A stretch of 64,000 nucleotides of DNA from contig NZ_QZWD01000008.1 of the NCBI RefSeq assembly GCF_003602005.1, positions 1-64,000 of the forward strand, read 5' to 3'. A program made the translations under genes and the position numbers. How positions within the stretch are numbered: position 1 is the first letter of the stretch; every line of letters starts with the position of its first letter. Of the stretch, positions 17,195-25,187 are shown one piece after another. The notes beneath the pieces are model-generated. The model ran no database searches, had not been told where the DNA came from, and saw only the letters and a program-made list of their open reading frames with translations. This DNA is from Salinisphaera sp. Q1T1-3 (GTDB taxonomy: Bacteria > Pseudomonadota > Gammaproteobacteria > Nevskiales > Salinisphaeraceae).

Positions 17195-18418
17195 ATGACC
17201 AGCACATCCGACAGCCATCATTCCCTGCGCGGACTGGGCGCCGCGGCCGCCCTGGCCGGCACGCTCATTGTCGGACCGGCCAGTGCGGCCGCCGCGAACG
17301 ACGCGTCGACCGATCGCAGCGCCGGCGACAACGCCGCCCCGCATCTGGCGGTCAGCGAAAGCGATTTCGACAAGACACCGAACGGACAACAGATCGCGCG
17401 CTACCACCTGACCAACCGTAACGGCATGGCGGTCGACATCATCACGTTCGGCGCGCGTATCCAGTCGATCACGGTTCCGGACGAAAACGGCAAGCAAGCC
17501 GATGTCGCGCTCGGTTTCGATAACGTCAAGGATTACATCGACAACCAGAGCGTCTATTTCGGCGCGATCATCGGCCGCTACGGCAACCGGATCGCAGGCG
17601 GGACATTCAAGCTCGACGGCAAGACCTACAACCTGCCGAAAAACAACGGGCCGAACACGCTGCACGGTGGCACGCAGGGCTTTGACCAGAAGGTCTGGGC
17701 AGCCAGCCCCATCGACACCGGCAACGCGGTCGGCGTGGAGCTCACCCATTTCTCGCCCGACGGGACCATGGGGTTCCCAGGCAATCTCGCGGTCACGGTC
17801 CGCTACACGCTGGACAATAACAACGACCTGCGCATCCGCTATTCGGCGGTCTCGGACAAGGACACGGTCATCAACCTGACCAACCATGTCTATTTCAATC
17901 TGGCCGGAGCCGGCAGTGGCGACGTGCTCGACCAGGTCGCCATGATCAACGCCGATCAGTTCACGCCGATCGACAAGACCCTGATCCCCACCGGGAAACT
18001 GAAACCGGTCAAGGGCACGCCGCTGGATTTCATTACACCGACGCCGATCGGCAAGAACATCCATGCCGACAACCAGCAGCTGAAGTACGCCGAACCGAAA
18101 CAAGGCGGCTATGACTTCAACTGGGTGCTCAACACGAAAGGCAATATCGACGATCTGGCAGCACGCGTGACCGATCCGAAGTCCGGCCGCACGGTGGAAA
18201 TGTATACCGACCAACCGGGCGTGCAGTTCTATACCTCGAACTTCCTCGATGGCTCCCTGAAGGGCGCCCACGGCAACACGCTCGGGCACTGGGGCGGCTT
18301 CACGCTCGAGGCACAGCACTACCCGGATTCGCCGAACCAGCCAGATTTCCCGTCAACGACGCTCAAGGCCGGCGAGAAATACACGCAGACGACCGTCTAC
18401 CGGTTCTTGCCCGAATAA
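17195..18418 (+). CDS. galM: Exported aldose 1-epimerase (galactose mutarotase)
   Basis: 407 residues behind AGGGAGGAG. The first ~35 residues form a signal peptide with a hydrophobic core (AAAALAGTLIVGPASAAAA), so the enzyme is probably periplasmic. The GalM fold follows: FGARIQSITVPD, NRIAGGTF, NTLHGG, the catalytic His in LTNHVYFNL, YDFNWVL and a C-terminal Glu in FTLEAQHYPDSPNQ. It interconverts alpha and beta anomers of galactose or arabinose. It opens the unit with the sugar ABC transporter, so anomer conversion before uptake is likely. A second, cytoplasmic paralogue lies at 23991-25139. Confidence 0.92.
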   Translation: MTSTSDSHHSLRGLGAAAALAGTLIVGPASAAAANDASTDRSAGDNAAPHLAVSESDFDKTPNGQQIARYHLTNRNGMAVDIITFGARIQSITVPDENGKQADVALGFDNVKDYIDNQSVYFGAIIGRYGNRIAGGTFKLDGKTYNLPKNNGPNTLHGGTQGFDQKVWAASPIDTGNAVGVELTHFSPDGTMGFPGNLAVTVRYTLDNNNDLRIRYSAVSDKDTVINLTNHVYFNLAGAGSGDVLDQVAMINADQFTPIDKTLIPTGKLKPVKGTPLDFITPTPIGKNIHADNQQLKYAEPKQGGYDFNWVLNTKGNIDDLAARVTDPKSGRTVEMYTDQPGVQFYTSNFLDGSLKGAHGNTLGHWGGFTLEAQHYPDSPNQPDFPSTTLKAGEKYTQTTVYRFLPE

Positions 18419-18478
18419 CGGCGAAAGCTCGCCTATAAACGGCCGCCCGACGGCCAATACGAACGAGGAGAACAGATC

Positions 18479-19597
18479 ATGACGACCTACGACGACGAAG
18501 GCGCGACCAACCACGGCACTGCGGATGCCCAGGGCATCGATACCGGCCGCCGAAGTCTCATGCAACGGGCGCTGGGCGGCGGCGCAGCCCTGTCGCTCGG
18601 CGCCCTGGGCGGCGGTCTCGGCATGGCCGGCCCGGCGATGGCCGCGGGCGGCGATTTCCCGCCGAAACACCCGAACTGGCGCTTCGTTTTCATCAACCAC
18701 GTGACCACGAACCCGTTCTTCGTACCGACACAGTACGGGGCCAAGGATGCCTGTTCGGCCTTCGGCTGCTCGTTCCAGTGGGCCGGATCGCAGAAATCGG
18801 TCGCCAGCGAGATGGTCAACGCGATGAACGCGGCCATCACGTCCAAGGTAGATGGCATCGCCATCGCCCTGGTCGACCAGCACGCCTTCAATGCACCCGT
18901 CGAACGTGCTCTCGAGGCGGGTATTCCCGTGGTCGCCTATAACGCCGATGTGTCCGACAACGCGCGTCTGGGCTATGTCGGCCAGGATCTCTACCTCGCC
19001 GGCAAGGCGCTCGGCCAGCGCATCGCCAGTCTCGTGGACTCGGGCGACGTGGTCGGCTTCATCGCCACCCCCGGCCAGCTCAACATCCAGCCACGTCTGG
19101 ACGGCGCGCGGGATGCGATCAAGGAATCCGGCAAGAACATCAATTTCCATGCCGTGGCCAGCGGGCCGACCATCAACGAGGAATTCTCGCGCATCGAGGC
19201 CTATTACGTCGGCCACCAGGATGTGAAAGGCATGTTCGCGGTCGATGCCGGTTCCACCGAAGGCGTGGCCAAGACGATGGCCAAGCACGGTCTGCACAAG
19301 AAAGGCGTGCGGGCCGGCGGGTTCGACATGCTCCCGGGCACCCTGGATGCGATCAAGGCCGGCGATCTGGATTTCACGATCGACCAGCAGCCGTATCTAC
19401 AGGGCTTCTACACCGTCAGCGAGCTGTTTCTCTACAAGCTGTCCGGCGGCCTGACCGGCCCGGCGAACATCAACACCGGCCTGAAGTTCGTGACCAAGGA
19501 CACCGTCGATGTCTATCTGGCCTCGAAGAGCCGCTTCGAGGGCAACGCCCGCGATCAGAAGATCATCGATCGCTCCGGCCCGATCGCAACGAGTTAA
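18479..19597 (+). CDS. Sugar ABC transporter substrate-binding protein
   Basis: 372 residues with a twin-arginine-type leader (GRRSLMQRALGGGAALSLG, residues ~22-40), so exported folded to the periplasm. The rest is a periplasmic-binding-protein type I fold of the RbsB/XylF class: FINHVTTNPFF at the first strand, IALVDQHAFN, VGFIATPGQLN, then GGFDMLPGTLDAIKAG and FTIDQQPYLQG, the hinge typical of ribose/xylose/arabinose binders. It is followed by permease and ATPase genes with 3-nt and overlapping junctions. Pentose or galactose ligand inferred from neighbours. Confidence 0.92.
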   Translation: MTTYDDEGATNHGTADAQGIDTGRRSLMQRALGGGAALSLGALGGGLGMAGPAMAAGGDFPPKHPNWRFVFINHVTTNPFFVPTQYGAKDACSAFGCSFQWAGSQKSVASEMVNAMNAAITSKVDGIAIALVDQHAFNAPVERALEAGIPVVAYNADVSDNARLGYVGQDLYLAGKALGQRIASLVDSGDVVGFIATPGQLNIQPRLDGARDAIKESGKNINFHAVASGPTINEEFSRIEAYYVGHQDVKGMFAVDAGSTEGVAKTMAKHGLHKKGVRAGGFDMLPGTLDAIKAGDLDFTIDQQPYLQGFYTVSELFLYKLSGGLTGPANINTGLKFVTKDTVDVYLASKSRFEGNARDQKIIDRSGPIATS

Positions 19598-19600
19598 ACC

Positions 19601-20593
19601 ATGGCGACATCTTCATCCGATTCGACCGCCGGGCTGGCCAGCCGGCTTGGCGGTCTCGCCCTGAGGCGTCGCGAGGCCAGCATTTTCATTGCCGGCTGTC
19701 TGCTGGTGATCTATTTCCAGATCACCACCGATGTCTTCGTCTCCGGGGCCAATGTCTCGACGCTGGTCCAGTACGCCGGGGCCACCGCGGTCCTGGCGGC
19801 CGGTGAAGTGATGGTGCTGATCTGCGGCGAGCTGGATCTGTCGATCGGCATGGTCTATGCGCTGTCGCCGTTTCTGATGTTCTATGCCAACGAGGCAGGC
19901 GTGCCGATGGCGCTCGCGATCATCCTGGCCCTGGCCGGGGCCGGCGTGGTCGGTCTGATCAATGGGTTGGTGACCACCTGGCTGAAACTACCCTCGTTCG
20001 TCACCACCTTGGGCATGCTGTTTCTGATCAACGGTTTCACCCTGGTCATTTCAGGCGGCTTTCCGGTCCAGCCGCAGGCCGGCGAGATCTTCACGGCCGT
20101 CATGGGTGGCTCGGCCACGGCGATGGTCATCTGGGCAGTCCTGATCGCCGTGATACTGCAGTTCGTGCTGACCCGCACCCGCTGGGGACTTCATACCATC
20201 GCGATCGGCGGCAATCTCTCGGGCGCGACCGAGGCCGGTATCAAGGTCAAGACGCTCAAGATCCGCAACTTCATGCTCTGCAGCATGCTCGCGGGCTTCG
20301 GCGGCATTCTCGATACCTTCCGCATCGGCTCCATCGACCCGCTGGCCGGCGGTAACGAGATCATGTTCATGGCGATCGCCTCGGCGGTGATCGGCGGCAC
20401 GCTGCTCACCGGCGGCGTGGGCACCATCATCGGCGCCCTGTTCGGCGCGATCGTGCTGGCCATCCTCAAGGACGGGTTCACGCTGTCCGGCGTGTCGGCC
20501 TATACCTTCGACATGATCCTCGGGGCGGCCATCCTGGTGACCATGACCATCAACGTGCATCTGAACCAGCTGCGCGAAAAAGGACGGGTATGA
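19601..20593 (+). CDS. Sugar ABC transporter permease, RbsC-like
   Basis: 330 residues, about ten membrane segments, belonging to the branched-chain/ribose type permease family (BPD_transp_2). Conserved features include VLICGELDLSIGMVYALSP in the first third, VTTLGMLFLINGFTLV, and ASAVIGGTLLTGGVGTIIGALFGA in the C-terminal third. It forms the inner-membrane channel for the binding protein encoded 3 nt upstream, and its stop codon overlaps the start of the ATPase gene. Confidence 0.93.
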   Translation: MATSSSDSTAGLASRLGGLALRRREASIFIAGCLLVIYFQITTDVFVSGANVSTLVQYAGATAVLAAGEVMVLICGELDLSIGMVYALSPFLMFYANEAGVPMALAIILALAGAGVVGLINGLVTTWLKLPSFVTTLGMLFLINGFTLVISGGFPVQPQAGEIFTAVMGGSATAMVIWAVLIAVILQFVLTRTRWGLHTIAIGGNLSGATEAGIKVKTLKIRNFMLCSMLAGFGGILDTFRIGSIDPLAGGNEIMFMAIASAVIGGTLLTGGVGTIIGALFGAIVLAILKDGFTLSGVSAYTFDMILGAAILVTMTINVHLNQLREKGRV

Positions 20594-21384
20594 CCATGTC
20601 CACGACACAACACAGCACCACCGACAACGATCTGGTCCGGCTCGAGCACGTCAGCAAGCGCTTCGGCCCAGTCGAGCCGCTCAAGGACATCAACCTGCGC
20701 GTCGGCCACGGCGAGGTCCTCGGGCTGCTCGGCAACAACGGCGCCGGCAAGTCCACGCTGATGAAGATCCTATGCGGATTCCATCCGGCCAGCGACGGCA
20801 CGATGTATTTCGAGGGCAAACCGGTGAACCTGCGCTCGGTCACCCATGCCCGCCAGCTCGGCATCGACTGTGTCTATCAGGACCTGGCTCTGGTCAACGA
20901 ACTCAACGTCTACCACAACATGTTCCTGCAACGGGAACCGGTGCACGGCGGGCCGCTCGGCATCCTCAACAACAAGCGGATGAAGGCCGATGCTGAGCGA
21001 CATCTGGCCGACATGGGGGTCAATATCCCCTCGGTGGACGTCGAGATCGCCAAGCTCTCCGGCGGCCAGCGCCAGGCGATCGCGGTGGCCCGCTCGGTCT
21101 ACTCGAACGCACGGCTGCTGCTGCTCGACGAACCGACTGCCGCCATGGGCGCCAAGGAAGGCGCGATGATTCTCAACGTCATCAAGCGTCTGCGCGAACG
21201 CGGCGATGTTTCGGTGATCATCATCGCGCACAACTATGCCCAGATCTTCGATGTGTGCGACCGCATCAACCTCCTGCGCGAGGGCGAGATCGTCTTCGAC
21301 CGAGCCACATCCGATACGTCGGTCCAGGAGCTGACCGATATCGTGGTCAACGAATACCGCGCGGCGACCGAAGCCGAAGCATGA
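20590..21384 (+). CDS. Sugar ABC transporter ATP-binding protein, single domain
   Basis: 264 residues. Walker A GNNGAGKST (about 50-58), Q-loop CVYQDLALV, signature LSGGQRQA and Walker B LLLLDEPTAAM are all present, with the switch His in IIIAHNY. It has one nucleotide-binding domain, like the FrcA-type ATPases, instead of the fused double domain of RbsA/AraG/XylG, so it must act as a homodimer. The ATG at 20590 overlaps the permease stop; a second ATG six bases later is possible. Confidence 0.92.
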   Translation: MTMSTTQHSTTDNDLVRLEHVSKRFGPVEPLKDINLRVGHGEVLGLLGNNGAGKSTLMKILCGFHPASDGTMYFEGKPVNLRSVTHARQLGIDCVYQDLALVNELNVYHNMFLQREPVHGGPLGILNNKRMKADAERHLADMGVNIPSVDVEIAKLSGGQRQAIAVARSVYSNARLLLLDEPTAAMGAKEGAMILNVIKRLRERGDVSVIIIAHNYAQIFDVCDRINLLREGEIVFDRATSDTSVQELTDIVVNEYRAATEAEA

Positions 21385-21497
21385 CGACGACGCATGCGCA
21401 CACCGCCGCGCCCGGCCACCCGGGCGCGGTTGTCGGCACCGGCGGGCTTTGGAAGAATGGCGCGGCTTTCCCAGCCGCCACCAGGACCTGCCTGCCG

Positions 21498-22040
21498 ATG
21501 ACCGATCCAACCCCCAATCCAGACTTCAAGCGCCGCGTCATCGTGATGGGCGTCTCCGGCAGCGGCAAATCGTCGATCGGCAAGGGAATCGGCCAACGAC
21601 TCGGCGTGCCCTACATCGACGGCGATACCTATCACCCGCAGGCCAACGTCGAGAAGATGGAACGCGGCGAACCGCTGGACGATGACGATCGGGCTGGCTG
21701 GCTCGACGCGCTGACCGGCCTCATCCGCGACTATCGCGATGACGAGCTCGGCGTGTTGATCGGGTGTTCGGCGCTCAAGCGCAGGTATCGCGATCAGCTG
21801 CGCAGCGGCGATCCACATCTGATGTTTCTGTTTCTCGACGGCAGCTACGACATCATTCTGGGCCGCATGCAGCAGCGCGAGCATTTCTTCTCGCCGAAGA
21901 TGCTGCAGAGCCAGTTCGACACCCTCGAGCGGCCCGGCAGCGACGAAGCCGTGCGCGTGGATATCGATGCCGATTTCAACGAGGTGATCGCCGCCGGTAC
22001 GAATGCCCTGCAACGCGCGGACTCAGGGGCCGACGCATGA
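21498..22040 (+). CDS. Gluconokinase-type sugar-acid kinase
   Basis: 180 residues from the ATG at 21498, the usual size for GntK-type kinases. Walker A is GVSGSGKSSIG, followed by YIDGDTYHPQANVEKM and GCSALKRRYRDQLR, which are characteristic of gluconokinase. The predicted reaction is phosphorylation of gluconate or a related aldonate with ATP. An in-frame ATG at 21381 overlaps the ABC ATPase stop and could give a 39-residue extension, but that extension lacks family character. The stop overlaps the lactonase start (ATGA). Confidence 0.85.
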   Translation: MTDPTPNPDFKRRVIVMGVSGSGKSSIGKGIGQRLGVPYIDGDTYHPQANVEKMERGEPLDDDDRAGWLDALTGLIRDYRDDELGVLIGCSALKRRYRDQLRSGDPHLMFLFLDGSYDIILGRMQQREHFFSPKMLQSQFDTLERPGSDEAVRVDIDADFNEVIAAGTNALQRADSGADA

Positions 22041-22927
22041 GCGGCGATGCCTTCAACGTGGCCCTGGCTCTCGAGATGCATCTCGGCGAAGGCCCACTGT
22101 GGCACGCCAGCCGGGGGCTGCAATACTGGGTCGATATCAACGGTTTCGCCCTCCATCATCTCGACCCGGTCACCGGCGAACACGCGTACGTCGTCTTCGA
22201 TGAAGAGATCACCTGCGTGGCCCCCGGACCGGATGGTCGGCTGATCGCAGCCTGTCGCTCCGGCCTCTGGCAGCTGGATGAGGCCGATCGTAAAGCAGGA
22301 TGTCTGGTCGAGGCGCCCTACGAGACCACCGATCATCGCTTCAACGACGGCGGCTGCGACCCGGCCGGCCGCTTCTGGATCGGCGCCATGAACGAACGGG
22401 TGGATAACCGTGATGCCAGCCTGTATCGCTATGACGGCGACACGCTCGTCACGGCCATCCCGGACATGACCATCACCAACGGACTGGCTTTCTCGCCCGA
22501 CGGCGCCTGGCTCTATCACACCGATACCCCGACACGGGTGATCCGCCGTCATGCCTTTGACCGGAAGACGGGCGAAATTGACGCTGGCCAGACCTGGATC
22601 GACCTCAACCAGCTGGATATCGAGGGCAGCCCGGACGGTGCCGCCGTCGATACCAACGGCGATTACTGGACCGCGCTGTTTGGCGGCGCGGCCGTGGCTC
22701 GTTTCGATGCCGACGGCGAACTGGTGGCCCGCTACCCGTTGAACGCTCTGCAACCCACCATGCCGTGTTTCGGCGGCCCCGATCGCCGCACGCTCTATGT
22801 GACCACCGCCCGCGAGGCCATGACGGCCGAAGACGTGGCACGCTGGCCCGATTCCGGCGCCCTGCTGTCGATGCCGGTCGAGACGCCGGGCCTGGCGATC
22901 ACACCGTTCTGCGGAACGAAAGGATAA
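22037..22927 (+). CDS. SMP-30/gluconolaconase-family sugar lactonase
   Basis: 296 residues, starting in ATGA overlap with the kinase gene. A six-bladed propeller of the SMP-30/LRE family: LGEGPLWH with the metal-binding Glu near residue 14, RFNDGGCDPAGRFWIG, ITNGLAFSPDG with the metal Asn, and EGSPDGAAVDTNGDYW with the active-site Asp. Such enzymes open aldonolactones to aldonates. The next gene is an arabinose/galactose 1-dehydrogenase, so the substrate is most likely L-arabinono- or D-galactonolactone. Confidence 0.9.
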   Translation: MSGDAFNVALALEMHLGEGPLWHASRGLQYWVDINGFALHHLDPVTGEHAYVVFDEEITCVAPGPDGRLIAACRSGLWQLDEADRKAGCLVEAPYETTDHRFNDGGCDPAGRFWIGAMNERVDNRDASLYRYDGDTLVTAIPDMTITNGLAFSPDGAWLYHTDTPTRVIRRHAFDRKTGEIDAGQTWIDLNQLDIEGSPDGAAVDTNGDYWTALFGGAAVARFDADGELVARYPLNALQPTMPCFGGPDRRTLYVTTAREAMTAEDVARWPDSGALLSMPVETPGLAITPFCGTKG

Positions 22928-22933
22928 GACCCC

Positions 22934-23866
22934 ATGACGATTCGCCTGGCCATCGTCGGCCTCGGCAAGATTGCGACCGACCAGCATCTGCCGGCACTGG
23001 ACGCCAATCGTGATTTCACGCTGGTCGCCACCGTCGACCCGCGTCTGAGCACGGACGTGAATGCCACACCGGCCACGTTCGATAGTCTCGACGCGCTCAT
23101 TGAGTCCGGTCTCGCGGTCGATGCGATCTCGCTGGCCGTACCGCCGCAGCGACGCCACGGGCTGGCGGCCCGGGCGCTGGCGAACGGCTGGCACGTGATG
23201 CTGGAGAAACCCCCGGGCATCACCCTTTCGGAAGTTCACGATCTGCAGGCCCGGGCGCGCACCCACGGCACGACAATCTATGCCAGCTGGCATTCTCGAC
23301 ATGCGCCCGGCGTCGAGGCCGCACGCGACTGGCTCGCCGACAAGCGCATCACCCGAGTGGCCATCGACTGGCGCGAGGATGTCACGGTCTTTCATCCCGG
23401 CCAGGCCTGGATCTGGCAGCCCGGCGGCCTCGGCGTCTTCGACCCGGGCATCAACGCGCTGTCGATCGTCACGACGATCCTGCCCGTGCCTTTTTCCCTG
23501 CAAAAGGCCCGACTCGATGTGCCGGAGAACTGCGACACGCCGATCGCGGCCGAACTGTCGTTCGTCACCGCCGACGACGCGCCGATGAGCGCGATCATGG
23601 ATTTCCGGCATACCGGCGAGCCGGCCTGGAACATCCACATCGGCACCGAGGCCGGTGAACTCGTGCTTTCCGAGGGCGGCGCGGTCATGACGATCGACGA
23701 CGAGACGCGTATCGCCGAGCCCAAGGACGAGTACGCCGGCGTTTATGCACGTTTCGCCCGGCTCATCGGCGACGCCGAGTCCGATGTGGACCTGTCGCCG
23801 TTCCAGCATGTGGCGGATGCCTTCCTGCTCGGCGATCGACGACGCGTGGCGGCGTTCCACGAATAG
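22934..23866 (+). CDS. L-arabinose / D-galactose 1-dehydrogenase, Gfo/Idh/MocA family
   Basis: 310 residues. N-terminal Rossmann motif IVGLGKIA, LEKPPG with the catalytic Lys (about 91), and WIWQPGGLGVFDPGINALSI, a stretch I recognise as nearly diagnostic for the NAD(P)+-dependent L-arabinose 1-dehydrogenase of Azospirillum, which also oxidises D-galactose. It makes the lactone used by the enzyme encoded 6 nt upstream. This is the first step of a non-phosphorylative route; the later D-galactonate steps (dgoD, dgoK, dgoA) are at 32.5-35.3 kb. Confidence 0.88.
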   Translation: MTIRLAIVGLGKIATDQHLPALDANRDFTLVATVDPRLSTDVNATPATFDSLDALIESGLAVDAISLAVPPQRRHGLAARALANGWHVMLEKPPGITLSEVHDLQARARTHGTTIYASWHSRHAPGVEAARDWLADKRITRVAIDWREDVTVFHPGQAWIWQPGGLGVFDPGINALSIVTTILPVPFSLQKARLDVPENCDTPIAAELSFVTADDAPMSAIMDFRHTGEPAWNIHIGTEAGELVLSEGGAVMTIDDETRIAEPKDEYAGVYARFARLIGDAESDVDLSPFQHVADAFLLGDRRRVAAFHE

Positions 23867-23990
23867 CACCGCCGGGAACCAATCGCCGCCGACGTATTGT
23901 CTCGTTGCGCGGCTTGGCCCAGTCTCTTGAAATACGACAACGATCCGCGTCACCGATCCCGGCGGCGCGACTTCCGGGGGAGAGATCGTC

Positions 23991-25139
23991 ATGGCCGAAG
24001 ATCGCCGTATCACGGCACCGCTGGCACTGAGCGTTTCGCGTCGCGTCTTCGGGCGCACACCCGACGACGAATCGGTCGACTGCTACACGTTGACCAATCG
24101 ACGCGGCATGACGGTCGATATCCTGACCTACGGCGCCCGTATTCATCGTCTGTGCCTGCCCGACATGCACGGCGAGATCGCCGACGTGGCGCTGGGCTTC
24201 GACGATCTGGAGGGCTATACCGGGCCCGATGACGCTTATTTCGGCGCCACCATCGGACGCTTCGCCAATCGCATCGCCGGCGGGCACTTCACGCTCGACG
24301 ACCAGGCGCATCAGCTCTCGACGAACGAAAACGGCAACACCCTGCACGGCGGCGAGCGGGGTTTCGACAGCCGGGTCTGGGCCGCTGCCCCGCTGGATAC
24401 CGGCAACGCCGTCGGGGTCGAGCTGACGCTGCTCTCGCCGGCCGGCGAGATGGGATTTCCGGGCACGCTGGCGGTGACGCTGCGGTATACGCTCGACGAC
24501 GAAAACCGGTTGTCGCTGCATTATTCGGCGGTCTGCGACGCTCCGACCGTCATCAATCTGACCAATCATCTCTATCTGAACCTGGCCGGCGCCACGCACG
24601 GCGATATTCTCGATCATGCCGCCCGGCTGAATGCATCACGCTACACGCCGGTCGACGACGCCCTGATCCCGACCGGCCGCATCGCGCCGGTGGCGGGCAC
24701 CGCACTGGATTTCACGCGCCCGCGTCGCATCGGCCAGGCCATCGCGGACAGGGCCCCGGAACTGGCCGGGACCGGCGGCGGCTACGACTTCAACTGGGTG
24801 CTGGATTCGGCCGGTGATATCGGCCGGCTGGCCGCCCGTGTCGCCGATGCCGATTCAGGACGCGCGGTCGAGCTCTATACCTCCGAACCCGGAGTACAGT
24901 TCTATACGTCGAACAATCTGAACGGTGAATTCGTGGGCAAGAGCGGCGTCGCCTATCCGCGCTATGCCGGCTTCACTCTCGAAGCCCAACGCTTTCCGGA
25001 TGCCCCCAATCAGCCCGGCTTTCCGGGCGGCACGGTTCTGCGCCCCGGCGAGAAATACACACAGAACACGACCTACAAGTTCCTGCCGGAACTCACGCCA
25101 CGCAGCAGCGGCGCGACCCACGTCTACGACGCGCCCTGA
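23991..25139 (+). CDS. galM: Cytoplasmic aldose 1-epimerase (galactose mutarotase), paralogue
   Basis: 382 residues behind GGGGGAGAG. The GalM fold without a signal peptide: YGARIHRLCLPD, FANRIAGGHF, NTLHGGERGFD, TNHLYLNL with the catalytic His, YDFNWVLDS and FTLEAQRFPDAPNQPGFP. It is clearly related to the exported enzyme at 17195-18418 but lacks its leader and differs throughout, so the duplication is not recent. It probably keeps the cytoplasmic pool in the anomer used by the 1-dehydrogenase. Last gene of the rightward sugar block. Confidence 0.93.
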   Translation: MAEDRRITAPLALSVSRRVFGRTPDDESVDCYTLTNRRGMTVDILTYGARIHRLCLPDMHGEIADVALGFDDLEGYTGPDDAYFGATIGRFANRIAGGHFTLDDQAHQLSTNENGNTLHGGERGFDSRVWAAAPLDTGNAVGVELTLLSPAGEMGFPGTLAVTLRYTLDDENRLSLHYSAVCDAPTVINLTNHLYLNLAGATHGDILDHAARLNASRYTPVDDALIPTGRIAPVAGTALDFTRPRRIGQAIADRAPELAGTGGGYDFNWVLDSAGDIGRLAARVADADSGRAVELYTSEPGVQFYTSNNLNGEFVGKSGVAYPRYAGFTLEAQRFPDAPNQPGFPGGTVLRPGEKYTQNTTYKFLPELTPRSSGATHVYDAP

Positions 25140-25148
25140 CCGCCGCAC

Positions 25149-25181
25149 GGCGTGCCCCATGACATGAGCATCGGGCACGCC
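25149..25181. terminator. Convergent-gene hairpin between galM and copA
   Basis: GGCGTGCCC and GGGCACGCC pair perfectly around a 15-nt loop, exactly between the rightward galM stop and the leftward copA stop. Symmetric placement suits a bidirectional terminator, though T-tracts are absent on both sides. Confidence 0.5.
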
Positions 25182-25187
25182 ATCCGC

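Noticed and set aside
21845-24058. A 737-codon minus-strand frame over the lactonase and dehydrogenase genes
   Set aside because: It opposes two well-supported genes and has Arg/Gly/Asp-rich composition typical of a shadow frame.
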